This document shows positions 53,001 to 64,000 of a stretch of 64,000 nt of DNA, piece by piece. The position numbers and the translations under genes are program-made. Each line of letters opens with the position of its first letter. The first letter of the stretch is position 1. The notes beneath the pieces were generated by a model. That model saw nothing but the letters and a program-made list of their open reading frames with translations. It was not told the DNA's origin and ran no database searches. Where the stretch lies: the NCBI RefSeq assembly GCF_016802725.1, contig NC_052666.1, forward strand, positions 27,867,497 through 27,931,496, read 5' to 3'. Source of the DNA: Solenopsis invicta (Eukaryota > Arthropoda > Insecta > Hymenoptera > Formicidae).

Positions 53001-54013
53001 CTATGTTACATTTGTAATATCTTCTATGTTATATTTATATTGTTATATTTGATATGATCATAAAAAGATTGTTACAAAGCATTTAGCGATAAATTACGGG
53101 TATATAAGCAGCAATATTACAAATGTATTTATATGATTTACATTTGAGTTACGTAACAAAATACATTTTTATTTATTTTTTTTTAATAAATTGTAGGAAT
53201 ATTTGGAATATTTTAAACAAGTCTAAAAGTTAGTAAAATGAAAGTATTCAGAATGTATTATACTGCTGTACAATACATTTAAGAGCATATAAAAGGGATT
53301 TAAAGGATTTTTAATTTTAAATCATCATATGTAATAACTTTAATGTTGTAATAATTTTATGAAAGTTTTTATCCTTTTAATTGTAGGATAATAAAAATGA
53401 TGACGGAGAGTATTTGGTGTCAGGTTGAAATAGTCTTTTATTCTCCGATATATATGATACAGGTTGTCGGATGACCGGGTATATATTCGTTATTGCTCGC
53501 TCGCTCGGGCTCGACCCGCGGCAGCTTCTCGCTGCTCTGGAATCCTCGCGATTCCCCTTCTCCTTCTCCTTCCTAACGTACAAAATAGGCAAATTCCTAT
53601 AGCGCGCCCGCCGGCTAGTGCCATCTGGCCACGCATGACATCTTATTACATCTCCATTTCTTACATAATAATGAGATATCTCTCTATACAAGAATTTATT
53701 TTGGCAGGCACTGGAGTTGAATTCGAATGACAAGAATGCCTTAATAGCGCGGAGCAAATGTCATCTTTTGCTGGGTGATCCGCAAAAGGCCCTGGACGAT
53801 GCCGAAGCAGCGTTACAATTAAATCCTAAGGATTCCAGTAAGTCCAAAGCGGTATACTGCAAGGCGGAGGCTCTCTATCACCTCGGCGACTTCGAGATGA
53901 GTTTGGTGTATTATTATCGTGGGATGAGGATTCGTCCAGAATTCGGCGAATTTCGTCTTGGTGTACAGAAAGCGAAAGATGCAATACAGAACATATTACG
54001 TAAGGATCAATAA
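50082..54013 (+). CDS. ODAD4: Short TPR protein resembling outer dynein arm docking subunit TTC25/ODAD4
   Basis: Two coding exons, 50082-50213 (donor GTAAGT) and 53708-54013, join in phase to give 145 residues. They form three TPR units: about 24-57 (VKKGSYDKAIFLYNQALELN), 58-92 (ALIARSKCHLLLGDPQKALD, AALQLNP) and 94-127 (YCKAEALYHLGDFEMSL, MRIRP). The stretch from ALELN to AIQNIL follows the N-terminal TPR block of human TTC25, including the RSKC, KAE-L-LGDFE and RPE-FR-G-QKA-AI patterns. TTC25 anchors outer dynein arms on ciliary doublets. The human protein is about 670 residues, so this is far shorter. The stop overlaps an AATAAA at 54012, which suggests the transcript ends here. A GTAAGG donor at 54000 could continue the gene, but I see no exon beyond it. 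The gene could be a truncated paralogue. Confidence 0.6.
51311..51900 (+). pseudogene. Broken alternative first exon of the TTC25-like gene
   Basis: This GC-richer block opens with ATG (MSDEPQAIAEDATS) and, at its 3' end, encodes LLALGLREMRFGDVNVAINC. That is a second version of the first TPR helix pair, ending in phase 0 exactly like exon 50082-50213, so it could splice to the same acceptor at 53708. Two lesions break it: a perfect 14-bp tandem duplication near 51421-51449 (CTACGTGCTCGCGC twice) shifts the frame by +2, and an in-frame TGA at 51661-51663 follows, after which the frame runs open again to the end. The donor GTTTCT at 51901 is weak. Assembly error or a polymorphic allele remain possible. 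Confidence 0.6.
52625..52759. mobile_element. Hairpin MITE (about 135 bp)
   Basis: Nearly perfect palindrome. Left blocks TCCTTTACGAAAAATACA, TGTCCGATGACACTC and GAGTGTTAACTCTCAA are mirrored on the right by TGTATTTTTTGTAAGGA, GAGTGTCACTTCGGACA and TTGAGAGATAACACTC. The loop is short and there is no ORF. It lies in the intron between the broken exon and the last exon of the TTC25-like gene. Confidence 0.85.
53382..53665 (-). mobile_element. Probable solo LTR
   Basis: A 284-bp block, richer in GC than the AT-rich intron around it. Read on the minus strand it starts TGTAAGAAATGG and ends ATCCTACA, giving TGTA...TACA termini. It is flanked on both sides by TAAT (53378-53381 and 53666-53669), a 4-bp target duplication. 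On the minus strand AATAAAAGAC lies near the 3' end, followed by a TTTCAACCTGACA block, like an R-U5 region. No internal retroelement ORF is present. It ends 42 nt before the acceptor of the last TTC25-like exon. Confidence 0.55.
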
Positions 54014-54017
54014 TAAA

Positions 54018-55545
54018 TGTTTGTTAGATGTATTAATTGCTTGGCTACAGAACTTTTCAAATCTCTCGAGATACAAGTTTTCTCACTGATACACCACTTT
54101 TAATACGTCTGGCAAACTTGTTGCGCGAAAAATGTAATCGTTTCTGAACAGTAATTGTATCTCAATTCATTTGTAAATTTAAAATTTTTATTTATTATGT
54201 TTGTTGCCCGGTAGAACAAAGTTATTTTTAGAAATCTTATATTATAGCTTCTCTAAGTTTTTGTTGTAACAACCTGTAATATAGAAATATTGCAAACTTT
54301 CGAAAATTATCCTTAATTATTCCAATAATATGATATAATGTATAAAAAAAGAATTGTACAAAAAATGTGCTTATACAATATGTAATAGTTAAATTGTTTT
54401 ATTTTGTGTTAGATAATTGTATAATTTTATTAATATTTGATTTTATTAAAATTTAATTTTTTAATAAAATTATTAATTTCTCTAAACAAATAAAATTTAT
54501 GTACAGAGTTTAGAATTTCTTTTTTCTTTGCACGTCAGGTAGTTACTAAAAGTTAATTTTGAATGTTTCATTAATATTCTTTGTATCTTTTTATTAATTT
54601 TATTTTAATTCTTTTTACGAATTTTTTCTTCAGTGAGAAAAACTATTTTATATACACACACACACACGAAGTGGAATTAATTGCTTCTTGTTCCGTATTA
54701 TGCCCTTAAACAGCATACAATATTTAGAAAAGATTTACAAAATATTTATAATAATTATTTTATTATTTTATAAATATTTATGACAATATTTACAAAACAT
54801 GTATAAAATATTACTATAAATATTGATTTTTTTATTTACCATAAATGTTATATAAAATATGTAGTCTTATATTTTAATAACATTTTGAATAAAAGTTTTG
54901 TTTTTTTCCTTTGTGTATATAAAATATTTGTAAAATATTTATATAATATATAAGAAAGTAAATAAATATCATAAATATTGTGTGCTTCAAAAGATCCTAG
55001 CTTAGATAGTAAATAATCGCTAATTTATCGTCCCTAGATAAAGAGATAATGCCTGCGTTCAACAGAAAAAGCAATTCATTTCTGTAAAGTTCTTTTATAA
55101 GATTCTTTAATATGATTTATTATATGTATATTTAAATCCATAAGGATATTTTATTTATATGTATATTTATCGACGCGATTTCAGTGAGACTGATCACTTT
55201 AATTTCTGAAATTAGTGCAGATGTCGCGATTAAAAAACCTCTCTCTTCCTCTCCCTCTCTCACTCTCTCTCATGAGAAACTTCAGAATAACTTCAGATAA
55301 CACTCAACTCGCGGTATGACTACAAGTTTATAGGCGCACTTTGGAGTGATTATCTAAAGATATGTGATGTACTTTGAACCTGCTGCTGAGGGGGAATTGA
55401 ATTTAAAGCGCTGCAACTAAAATACTTGTGACACTGCTCTAGTTTTCTATTTGTAACCAACTAACTCGCCATCCAATTTTCGATCACCTGTCCACATCAT
55501 CAAACCAAGTCTAATACGCTAACGTAGCGCATAAAACGCAGAGAG
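54018..55545. other. Intergenic DNA between the TTC25-like gene and HSDL2
   Basis: Very AT-rich, with TATTTATAAA-like low-complexity stretches around 54.7-54.95 kb and a short CA run near 54655. I searched for more TTC25 exons (the region after AIQNIL in the human protein) and saw none. The HSDL2 leader lies at the right end. Confidence 0.5.
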
Positions 55546-58500
55546 ATGATTAATACAGGGTAAGTATCGTTTAAATCGTATCTACGTGATTCAGCGAATT
55601 TTTGTTCTTAATATTGATGATTTGAAGTCATAATATATATATACAATTGTACTGGCTATGTGGACATACTTTACATGATTTATGTAAAAATATGTACGCT
55701 AAAAATGTAGAACACATTTTTTCGTCGCAATTTCATCGTTCCATGCAAAATACATCTGTTTAATTTAAATTGTTGGTAACTACTTTTCCTTTAAATTTAC
55801 TTATTTTTATGAGGCTTGTTGATTTTTATAGAAATCAAAATTGTTTAAAATAAGATTTATTATGATTAATATATACACGTTAAATCATTATTTTATAGAG
55901 AAAACTGTTGTTTTGTTACAATGTCAATGATTATGTTTACACATTATCATTTATGAAGTTTTAATAACATCCATAATTAATAATTACTTACATAAAATGT
56001 CATACAAACGCTAATAAAATTTGATTTTTCAAAAAGTAGGCCAAGTTTTACTAACATTTAGTTTTAATGGACACTTAAGTCAACAATAAATTATAACTGA
56101 TCCACTAAACACTTGACTAATGAATGATGTGTAAACATGGTCATTTATGTGTTTCATAATAATTACAAATAGTGATATATAACATATAATTTAGTAAGTA
56201 ATATCCAGCTTTAGTAATACATGTTCAGATTAATACTAATGTATAGTATTGTTGAAAAAAAAAAACAATATTAATTAACTAATATTTGATAGAAAATTGG
56301 CTGGTCGCACCATTTTTATTACTGGAGCTTCAAGGGGTATTGGAAAGAGCATAGCTTTGAAAGCTGCAAAGGATGGTGCAAATGTCGTTATTGCTGCAAA
56401 AACTGCCGAACCACATCCAAAGCTGCCGGGTACCATTTATACTGCAGCTACTGAAAGTAATTATCAGAGTATTAATTTCTCTTGAGAGATTTTGATACAA
56501 TTATAACATCAACATATTTACATTTAATGGCTTACAAATTGAGTGTTTCTAGAATTGTTTTTAAAATGTTTCTGTACTTGTATTAAATGTCAGCATCTAG
56601 ATTAATAATTTTTAATTTTGATAACTAATACAAATAGAAATAAGCTATTAATTTTTTATAGGTGCAGCATTTATTAGAGATTATTAAATACTCTCTTAGA
56701 TTTACTTCAATTAATTTTAAGTTAATTAATAAGTACGTTAATCTTCAGATTTTTGCTCTCATTGATTGGATTCATCATTGGAAAGCTGTTCAAATTTGAA
56801 AATTTACATAGAAAATATATTTTTCAGTCGAAGCAGCTGGTGGTAAAGCTTTACCTTGCATCGTGGATGTACGTGATGAAAAGCAGGTGATTAACGCAGT
56901 AGAGAATGCTGTCGCCAAGTTCGGTGGTATAGACATTCTTGTGAACAATGCGAGCGCTATTTCTTTGACAGGTACTCTTGCAACTGAGATGAAAAGATAT
57001 GATTTGATGAATAATATTAATGCCAGAGGAACTTTTCTTGTGTAAGTTTTATTTTTCTTGCAGTTTGTAAACTATTAATACTTAGTATTTAATTTAGTAG
57101 TAATTCAATCAATATACATAAAATTTGACTAGAAAAATTTTTTAATATTATCACACATTCTCAAGTTAGTGTTACAAGTTATCAAGCAAAAAATTTTATT
57201 GTAGATCAAAAGTTTGTATCCCATATTTGAAGAAAAGCACAAATCCACACATAGTTAATATAAGTCCGCCATTGAACATGAAACCAATTTGGTTTAAAAA
57301 TCATGTCGCATACACCATGGCTAAATATGGTATGTCTATGTGTGTTCTTGGTATGGCTGAAGAATTGAAGCCTGATGGCATTGCAGTTAACGCTGTATGG
57401 CCTAGGACAGGTATATTGTTGTATTAAATTTTAAATTTTATATTGAATTTTTTAGACATAATTAGTAAATAAATTATTGTAACGTGATAAAACAATACTG
57501 AGCGATATTGCTAATGTTATTCTAAATATAGAAAGTATAACGATAGAAACATAAAGTAAAACTTTTTGTATTTGTAAACTATGCATAAAGGATAATATTA
57601 TATAATTATGTAAAATAAAATTTATATTATATATATTATTTTGGTTTTAGCTATATATACTGCTGCAATGGATATGCTGTTAAGTTCGGACTCAAGTGAT
57701 GTCTCTCGAAAACCTGAAATTATGGCCGATGCTGTTTACACATTGCTTTGTAAAGATAGTAAGTCCATCACTGGCCAATTTCTGATTGACGAAAATATAT
57801 TAAAGAACGAAGGCATTACTGATTTGACAAACTATGCGTGTAATCCAGGTAATATTGGACTTTATTAATGATAATTGTTTATACATTTATATTATTAAAA
57901 TTATTTTCTAAATATAAAATATTTATTAAGATATATAGAAAATTTGCACTATCAATTATTAAATAATTCTTTAGTAATCTAAGTATTTGTAATTTTTTAT
58001 TTAGCAAACAAGGACAATTTAATGTTGGATTTCTTTTTGGATGTCGAAGAAAATAGTCCTAAAGCAAGTAGTGAAGAAACTGGACAAGTGGCAAGTTTAT
58101 TTAAAACCATCAAAGCAAATTTGAACAGTGAACTTGTTGGCAAAATTGGTGCCATATATAAATTCAATGTGAAAGGTAATTTTTGTTTTGTTGATATTGA
58201 TTTAAGTATTCTAATATGTAGTAAGATGAAAGAATAAATATCTTTTTATATATTTATTTTTAGGAAAAGAATCTGGTGTATGGTTCATTGATTTGAAAAA
58301 TGGAAATGGTGCTACTGGTAAAGGGGAACCAAGTGAGCCAGCAGATGCAACTCTTACAATGGATTCAGAAAATTTCTTTGCTATGTTTTCAGGTACGTGT
58401 AAATCTTATAATTTTCTCTTTTTCTCTCGTTATGTTATTATATCTGTACAATATATATACGTATACATACGTATTGATGTTATTAATATATAATTTGTTT

Positions 58501-58632
58501 AAATTTGCTTATTATTTAGGTAAATTGAAACCAGCTTCTGCATTTATAACAGGCAAATTAAGCATCAATGGAAATATGCAGAAAGCAATGAAATTGGAAA
58601 AGTTAATGAACAGTTTAAAATCGAAACTGTGA
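55546..58632 (+). CDS. HSDL2: Hydroxysteroid dehydrogenase-like protein 2 (SDR + SCP2 domain)
   Basis: Peroxisomal short-chain dehydrogenase fused to a sterol-carrier-protein-2 lipid-binding domain. Exons: 55546-55559, 56293-56456, 56828-57041, 57205-57410, 57651-57848, 58005-58175, 58264-58392, 58520-58632, which total 1209 nt (402 residues; human 418) with all phases matching. The start exon encodes MINTG only, and the junction then gives KLAGRTIFITGASRGIG. The SDR domain has the cofactor motif TGASRGIG at 15-22, DVRDE, NNASA, and the catalytic set S151, Y167, K171 (AYTMAKYG). The SCP2 domain covers roughly 290-400 (GVWFIDLKNG, GEPSEPADATLTM, GKLKPASAFITGKL). The protein ends in SKL, a canonical PTS1 peroxisomal import signal. 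Tail-to-tail with SLC25A26. Confidence 0.96.
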
Positions 58633-58676
58633 ATATAGATTATTAAAACATTATGAAGTATATTTTTATATATTAT

Positions 58677-58682
58677 AATAAA
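58677..58682 (+). terminator. Candidate HSDL2 poly(A) signal
   Basis: AATAAA 45 nt after the HSDL2 stop codon; the first canonical hexamer downstream. Confidence 0.55.
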
Positions 58683-59125
58683 TATATCATTATACAATAT
58701 TCTTAAAAGGCGACCATAAATATTTTATGTATTTTATGTGCGCATTGTTAGGCTCACCTTTCTTTTTCTCTTTTGGGGGGGAGGGAATAAGAAAAGTGCG
58801 CATAAATAATAGTAAATTATTATGATGAGCTAAAATTGATTACATTAATATTGCATCTTTGGTTGAATTGGTTACAATTGTTTCTAGGAAACAAAACGTT
58901 TATGTTAAAGAAATTTTGTATAATACAAAATAAGAATAATTTTTTTTTATAAAAACAACAGTTGTATACTAAAGAATATAGTTTGTACTTTCGTAAATTA
59001 TATTCATATAAATTGTATGTTGTTATTGTCACGAAGATTTTGTACAATGAAATAAACATTTTTATACATGTTTCAAAAAATATAATTGATGGTTGGTGAT
59101 AGCCATGCAATTGATGGCTTACAAA

Positions 59126-59131
59126 TTTATT
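59126..59131 (-). terminator. Candidate SLC25A26 poly(A) signal
   Basis: AATAAA on the minus strand 40 nt after the SLC25A26 stop codon. About 440 bp separate it from the HSDL2 signal, so the two convergent genes need not overlap. Confidence 0.55.
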
Positions 59132-59170
59132 TATATACTCTTCAACATAAAAACATGCCTAATTATATTT

Positions 59171-61448
59171 TTATTTTAGCATTGGAAATATTGTACGTGT
59201 AAGTACTTTCGCTTCTTCGTAAACTCCAAAGAAAATAAAACCTCCTAATGTAATCCACATTATTCTTGGTCCAAAACCCGCAAACAGCCTGTTGTACATT
59301 TAGTAAAATATTATTTTACAATAATGATTACAATGATAATTCAAATAAATAAAATATTAAAAATTGTTAACTTTAGGGAAAAAAACATTGCAGGAGATGT
59401 TTACCCACGAAAACCATTTTGCAGATATACGTCGTGAAGTACATTTAATAGCCTTAATTCTGACGAGAGCAATTTTCTGTTTGACAACATTATTCTCGTT
59501 TTCGCAACATCTAGCGGAGTGGTAACAGCCGCAGAGATGCCTCCTAAAACGCAGAACACATATAGAAACAAAAAAAATAAATTAAGGATTTCTGTGTTCA
59601 TATATCACAGTACAATTTATTTTCTCATTTCTCGTTTCAGCATAAAAATTTATAGAAACCTGCAATTGCACCACAGATTGCACTCTCCACAGGATATATT
59701 TCTCTTTCAAAATGAAAACTATAGGATTTTTTAAAATATTCCCACAATGGGAACTGTACAATACTGAATGGTGCATCTCTCAATACTGTACTCCAATATC
59801 CACGATATAATATCCTGAGATTATATGATTTTTTATCACGTATCTGTGCCTGTTTCCTCTGTTTCATAACTTCCACTGGAACTCGTAGTAAACATGCTAC
59901 CTGTATATATAAAATAATACTAATTAAACTTTTTCTTTTATGATAAATGAATTAAATTAAAAGTATTTTGTTTAGATTAAATAATTGCGCTTTAACACCT
60001 TGATTCTCAAATTGGAGAACTTTAGACATGTAAAACAATGTTCTAATTATCATACAATTTACAGCTATAAAAAGTTTGAGAAAAATATTACTTTATATAT
60101 GTCAATTTTAAAATTTAAGTGTTATAAATCATTCGATGTAGACTGAATACTGTTAATTTGATTAATTTATTTGTTTCAAAACACAAGAGATAAAGATCAA
60201 AATAGCACCATTTCTGCCACTGTTGCTGCTCCCATATGAAGTGCAGTAGAATAATTTGGAGAAATTCTAGGTTGCATTATAGTCTTAATTTCTTCATATG
60301 TTAGAAAAAATAGTGCAGCTGGAATGTGTATATGTTAATGTAAAAGCATGTATAATTTATAAATTTAACATATTTGCATATCTTTAGAGATATTACATGT
60401 TGGTGCTGAACCAACTATAACTGGAAAGATTCCTTTATAAAGACCTGTGAAACCACCCGTCTTCAAAAATCCTTCTGCACTCTGCAGTCGGGTTTTTAGT
60501 GTGTCTAGTGGGAACAATGCAATGTCCACGAACATTCCTGCAGCACCACCTGCCTGTACAAGCATTACATATATAAGTATTGTTTTATCTTTTTCCTCTT
60601 TTTTTATGATCTTCCATGATATTTAGCCATGATATGAGAAGGCTCTTCGATATAAAATTTCTCTATGGTAAAAGAAGTTAATTATAGCCAATCTTATTAA
60701 TAATACCAGAAGGCGTCGAAGTGTATTCTAGGATTATTATCTTGTGAATGTCTAAAAGATATTAAAGATAGCTCCAAGATATTTTTAGAAGATTTCTAAA
60801 TATATTTTAAGATATTTGTCACATAAAATGTTTTAAAATTTGAAAGATATCTTCAAGATACTAACACAGATATGTGAAATAATGTCAAAATGTTGCTTCG
60901 GTTTAACTCATTTTTTTTTTCTAATTCGTAAACTGAAAAAAGATAAGATTAAGTTAGGGATCACCGGAGCAAAACCGTGTTATATTATTAAATATTAATT
61001 TACATTGGTGGAAATGGATCTAACCAGTGTAGCACGTTTAAATAAAAAAATCTTTTAAATTGTTAGAAGCTGTTTTCTCAGATTTTCGAAAAAAATGCTA
61101 GACATTTCAAGATCTGCCAAAATATCCTTCAGAAATCTAAAAGATATTTTTTTTTTATTTAGGGGAAATATCTGAAAATTGACATCTGAGTAGGTAGCTC
61201 CAGTTTGGCTTAGGGTTAGTTTCTTCCCTTTTCATAATCTCAATATATTTAACGGTATTGTTCATGTCATTCAATATCATTCAAAATAATGAAAGGTTAA
61301 AAATCAAAACACATGACGTCTGCACGTGCGACAATAGGAAATTGCGAACGCAAGTTCATTACGCAGCAGATTCACTTACGATAAGCGAAGTAACGAAAAC
61401 ATTCCGTATGCTCGTTTCTTTCTCCATTTTTTCCTCGATCTCTGTCAT
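59171..61448 (-). CDS. SLC25A26: Mitochondrial S-adenosylmethionine carrier
   Basis: Inner-membrane carrier that exchanges cytosolic S-adenosylmethionine for mitochondrial S-adenosylhomocysteine. Exons: 61448-61380, 60553-60397, 60318-60209, 59900-59660, 59543-59405, 59288-59171: 834 nt, 277 residues (human 274), all phases matching. The three carrier signatures are PLDTLKTRLQ (38-47), PVEVMKQRKQ (120-129) and PLDVAKTRIM (202-211). Subfamily marks include AGGAAGMFVDIALFPLDT, LYRGYWSTVLRDAPFSIVQF and PLWEYFKKS. I chose the ATG at 61448 (MTEIEEKMEKETS); a second in-frame ATG at 61427 would give 270 residues. Intron 1 holds one of two near-identical repeat copies that flank exon 1. Confidence 0.95.
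60897..61043 (+). repeat. Direct repeat copy 1 (in SLC25A26 intron 1)
   Basis: About 147 bp from TTCGGTTTAACTC to CGTTTAAAT. It matches copy 2 at 61884-62035 with no difference seen except length variation in the T-run near the start. Homology stops at 61043, where this copy runs into AAAAAAATC while copy 2 runs into GTAAGT. It contains the same ATG context (ATG at 61014), but an in-frame stop follows soon after the repeat ends. Confidence 0.9.
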
Positions 61449-61883
61449 CTCGTCTTCAAACAAATTATTCCTAAATAAAAGAGATTTCCTTGCGATTCAC
61501 CTCCGGATTTCATATGTACTGCTCGATTCACCGAAACAATTCGATGGCCGATTGTCGATGTTCTTATACTCAAGTTGATTTTAAATGTAATCTTAAAGTA
61601 TGTGATAAAATAGCGCTGTTTATGATTCGTTGTTATTTTTAAAACTATTTTAAGTAATATCTATTAATACGATCTTTGCTGCATTGCGACCAACTTTTCT
61701 GTTTACTTTAGTCTTTATTTTTTTCTGATTTTTAGAAAATTAAAAAAGAATTAGAAAAAAAATAAAAAGTATAGAATTCGTGATTGTTTTATGATATGTC
61801 AAAACGGAGTTCAAGAGTTTCTTTTCGCTCAATCAAGATAATGTGAAAATGATTGCGTGACAAAAAGCTTCATAAATTTTGAT

Positions 61884-62035
61884 TTCGGTTTAACTCTTCA
61901 TTTTTTTTTTTTCTAATTCGTAAACTGAAAAAAGATAAGATTAAGTTAGGGATCACCGGAGCAAAACCGTGTTATATTATTAAATATTAATTTACATTGG
62001 TGGAAATGGATCTAACCAGTGTAGCACGTTTAAAT
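61884..62035 (+). repeat. Direct repeat copy 2 (upstream of SLC25A26 exon 1)
   Basis: About 152 bp, near-identical to 60897-61043 and in the same orientation. The two copies bracket SLC25A26 exon 1 (61380-61448). The sequence between the copies is not itself duplicated. The 3' limit of homology falls exactly on a GTAAGT donor. Confidence 0.9.
62006..62035 (+). CDS. Candidate first coding exon of a gene running off the right edge
   Basis: ATG in the context GGAAATGG opens ten codons (MDLTSVARLN) that end at a consensus donor GTAAGT at 62036. The rest of the window (62036-64000) is AT-rich and free of coding-like ORFs, as expected of an intron. The gene would be divergent from SLC25A26, whose start is about 560 bp away. 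I do not recognise the peptide, and ten residues are too few to assign. Confidence 0.3.
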
Positions 62036-64000
62036 GTAAGTATCAAACAAGTATATAATATAGAAATTTACTTTTCCGATTTAATAATAAATACCTCACA
62101 AAATAGTAAGGCTAGGTTACTCGATCGCATGCGCAGTTTCACAATACAAAGCCATGCTCGAGATGAACAGGGCTGAATCATCCTATGAATTTCCATTGTA
62201 ATTCTCTCGATCCTCTGAGATAATAAAATTATATAATATTTGATATAAATAATTATGATTATGTAATTATAAATTAAAATAATTATATATAACTATATAT
62301 AAAGTAAAAAAAAAATTATTAGGTGAAAATCAACGAATTCACATAGATACAACAAATACTTTTATTATGTTACATGTTATAATTTCTAATTTTTTTTTTT
62401 TTCGTTATTCGGATGACATTTGTGCTGGGTGAGAATCCGCAATCTTATAATAAAAGAGAACACGATAATCAGGGTATACATAATTTCGATTTTCTCCACC
62501 AATTTCTCACATGACTTATTTTTTTATCATCCACGTTAAAAAATTTACCATTTATAAGAAAATTGAGAGTTGGCTTACGTTCTTACTTGATCTAAGAATA
62601 ATATTGTATCGAGATTATATTAATAACAATCCTTATAATTGATTAAAAAGATTATGTCGCCTATAAAAATTTATATAGTACTTTTTTCAGTATTTTTTCC
62701 TCTTTTGTCCTCATCATAATTCTCGAGTTAAAATATTTTTCGCGAATAATTTATTTAATAATAATTTCTATTACAATTGTTTCCTTGCTAATTATTATAA
62801 TTGTTCAGTTACAAGAGATCAGAATTAAATTAGGGGATGTTATGGCATCCCATAAACAAAAATAATTAGATATTAGACAAAATTATTAATGCCCTCATCT
62901 TTTAACAATACAACAACATATCAATTATTTCACTTTCTAATAAAAATCACAAGATAAAGTTTAACATCAAGACAAAGTCTTGAAGTAATATCGCCTTTCT
63001 TTCAGCTACAGATTCTTTGAATGATACAGAGTCAATATTTTCTTAACAAAATAAGACATCAATATCGAAACATGAATAAATTAAAATGAAAAATGTTATT
63101 AATTATCGTTCGAGACTAAATAAAATTTTTATCTTTAATAAATTATAATAAGAATTTTAATTATATGCTTAGACATATTTAATCTTCGTTAATCATTATA
63201 GCGGTTTCTATCGTACGTTTATATGTACGAAGATTCACACTGCAATGTCTTATTGAAAATCTTCAAAGAGCCTATCATGAGATTTTAATATTATAAATTT
63301 CTTCGTGAATTTCTTAGAATTATCGAACTTACATACATCGCATTATTTGTACAGATATGTAAACTTATGTAATACAATTAAAATTATGCCTTTTAACTAC
63401 CTGTAGAAAAAAGATAGTGTTCTTAAGAATAGAGCAGTTTGTTGCATTACAATGATAATTGCATATCTTTCCAGCTAAGTTCTAAGTTGCGTAAAGATTA
63501 ATGTGAAAAATTAAGACGTTATAAAAAAAAAGACCCAGTACCGAAACTCTTGTTAAGATAAAATCGACTTGAAATTGATTCAAGTATCCATAGCTGTGAG
63601 ACAAGGCTTGACAAGAGAAACGATAAGTTTTTATGTAATCACATGAGTTTCGAAGTGATATTTTTTTTTACTTTCCATATATTTTTGTTTCTGAATTTTA
63701 TACATATCTTATACGATCATCGTTTAGTCGTCTTAATATTCACACTTTACGTAACACTTATTTATCAACCTTGTATTCTAAAATAATTGATTATATATAT
63801 TATTTTAAAAAAGCTTCCCAGAGCGCTCTACGCATTGTTCACGTCGCATATCGCTTTTTTAAACCGGCAACTCAAGACCTCGAAAGTTAAAGCTAAAGTA
63901 TAATTTCTTATCCACAATTGTTCGTCATGAATCGCGCTATGTAATGTTTTATATCGTACGTAAATTATCAACGTCACGCAGTTCTATATAAAGTTACACT
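62036..64000. other. AT-rich stretch, no gene seen
   Basis: AT-rich DNA with poly(A/T) runs and no ORF of note on either strand. It would be intronic if the candidate exon at 62006-62035 is real. Confidence 0.5.

Noticed and set aside
1..64000. Homeobox, tRNA and rRNA genes
   Set aside because: I looked for a homeodomain helix-3 motif and for tRNA B-box-like sequences by eye and saw none; a covariance-model search would be needed to exclude tRNAs.

Overview
The window is AT-rich animal nuclear DNA with spliced genes, GT-AG introns, many short interspersed repeats and scattered GC-rich islands carrying GA/CT microsatellites. The proteins and the gene structure fit an insect. A hymenopteran, probably an ant, is my best guess, but that rests on general genome texture and not on a species marker. 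No viral, bacterial or rRNA gene was seen.

Layout. Positions 1-12.8 kb hold no gene I can support, only AT-rich DNA, GC-rich islands, several MITE or foldback repeats and two weak candidate first exons (7.7 kb plus, 8.65 kb minus). Positions 13,028-42,874 on the minus strand are one gene, XRN2 (nuclear 5'-3' exoribonuclease). I traced 17 coding exons with matching phases giving 970 codons plus a stop. Its last two exons, the Tyr/Asn/Gly-rich tail, are cut off from the rest by a 22-kb intron (13,802-35,871) full of GC-rich islands. Between XRN2 and the next gene lies a large CpG-rich inverted repeat (about 43.15-45.19 kb). Then on the plus strand come a Cks cyclin-dependent-kinase subunit gene (46.4-48.2 kb), a short TPR gene resembling ODAD4/TTC25 (50.1-54.0 kb) that also contains a broken alternative first exon and a solo LTR, and HSDL2 (55.5-58.6 kb, peroxisomal SDR plus SCP2 protein). 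HSDL2 is tail-to-tail with SLC25A26 (61.4-59.2 kb, minus), the mitochondrial S-adenosylmethionine carrier. Two almost identical 147-152 bp copies flank SLC25A26 exon 1, and the second ends exactly at a consensus splice donor, so it may be the first exon of a gene running off the right edge.

The genes are housekeeping and unrelated in pathway: RNA decay and transcription termination (XRN2), cell cycle (Cks), ciliary dynein docking (TTC25-like), peroxisomal lipid metabolism (HSDL2) and mitochondrial methylation supply (SLC25A26). The points most worth a second look are the mirrored inverted repeat at the XRN2/Cks divergent promoter, the giant XRN2 tail intron as a possible regulatory landscape, the decayed alternative first exon of the TTC25-like gene, and the duplicated exon-like block around SLC25A26.
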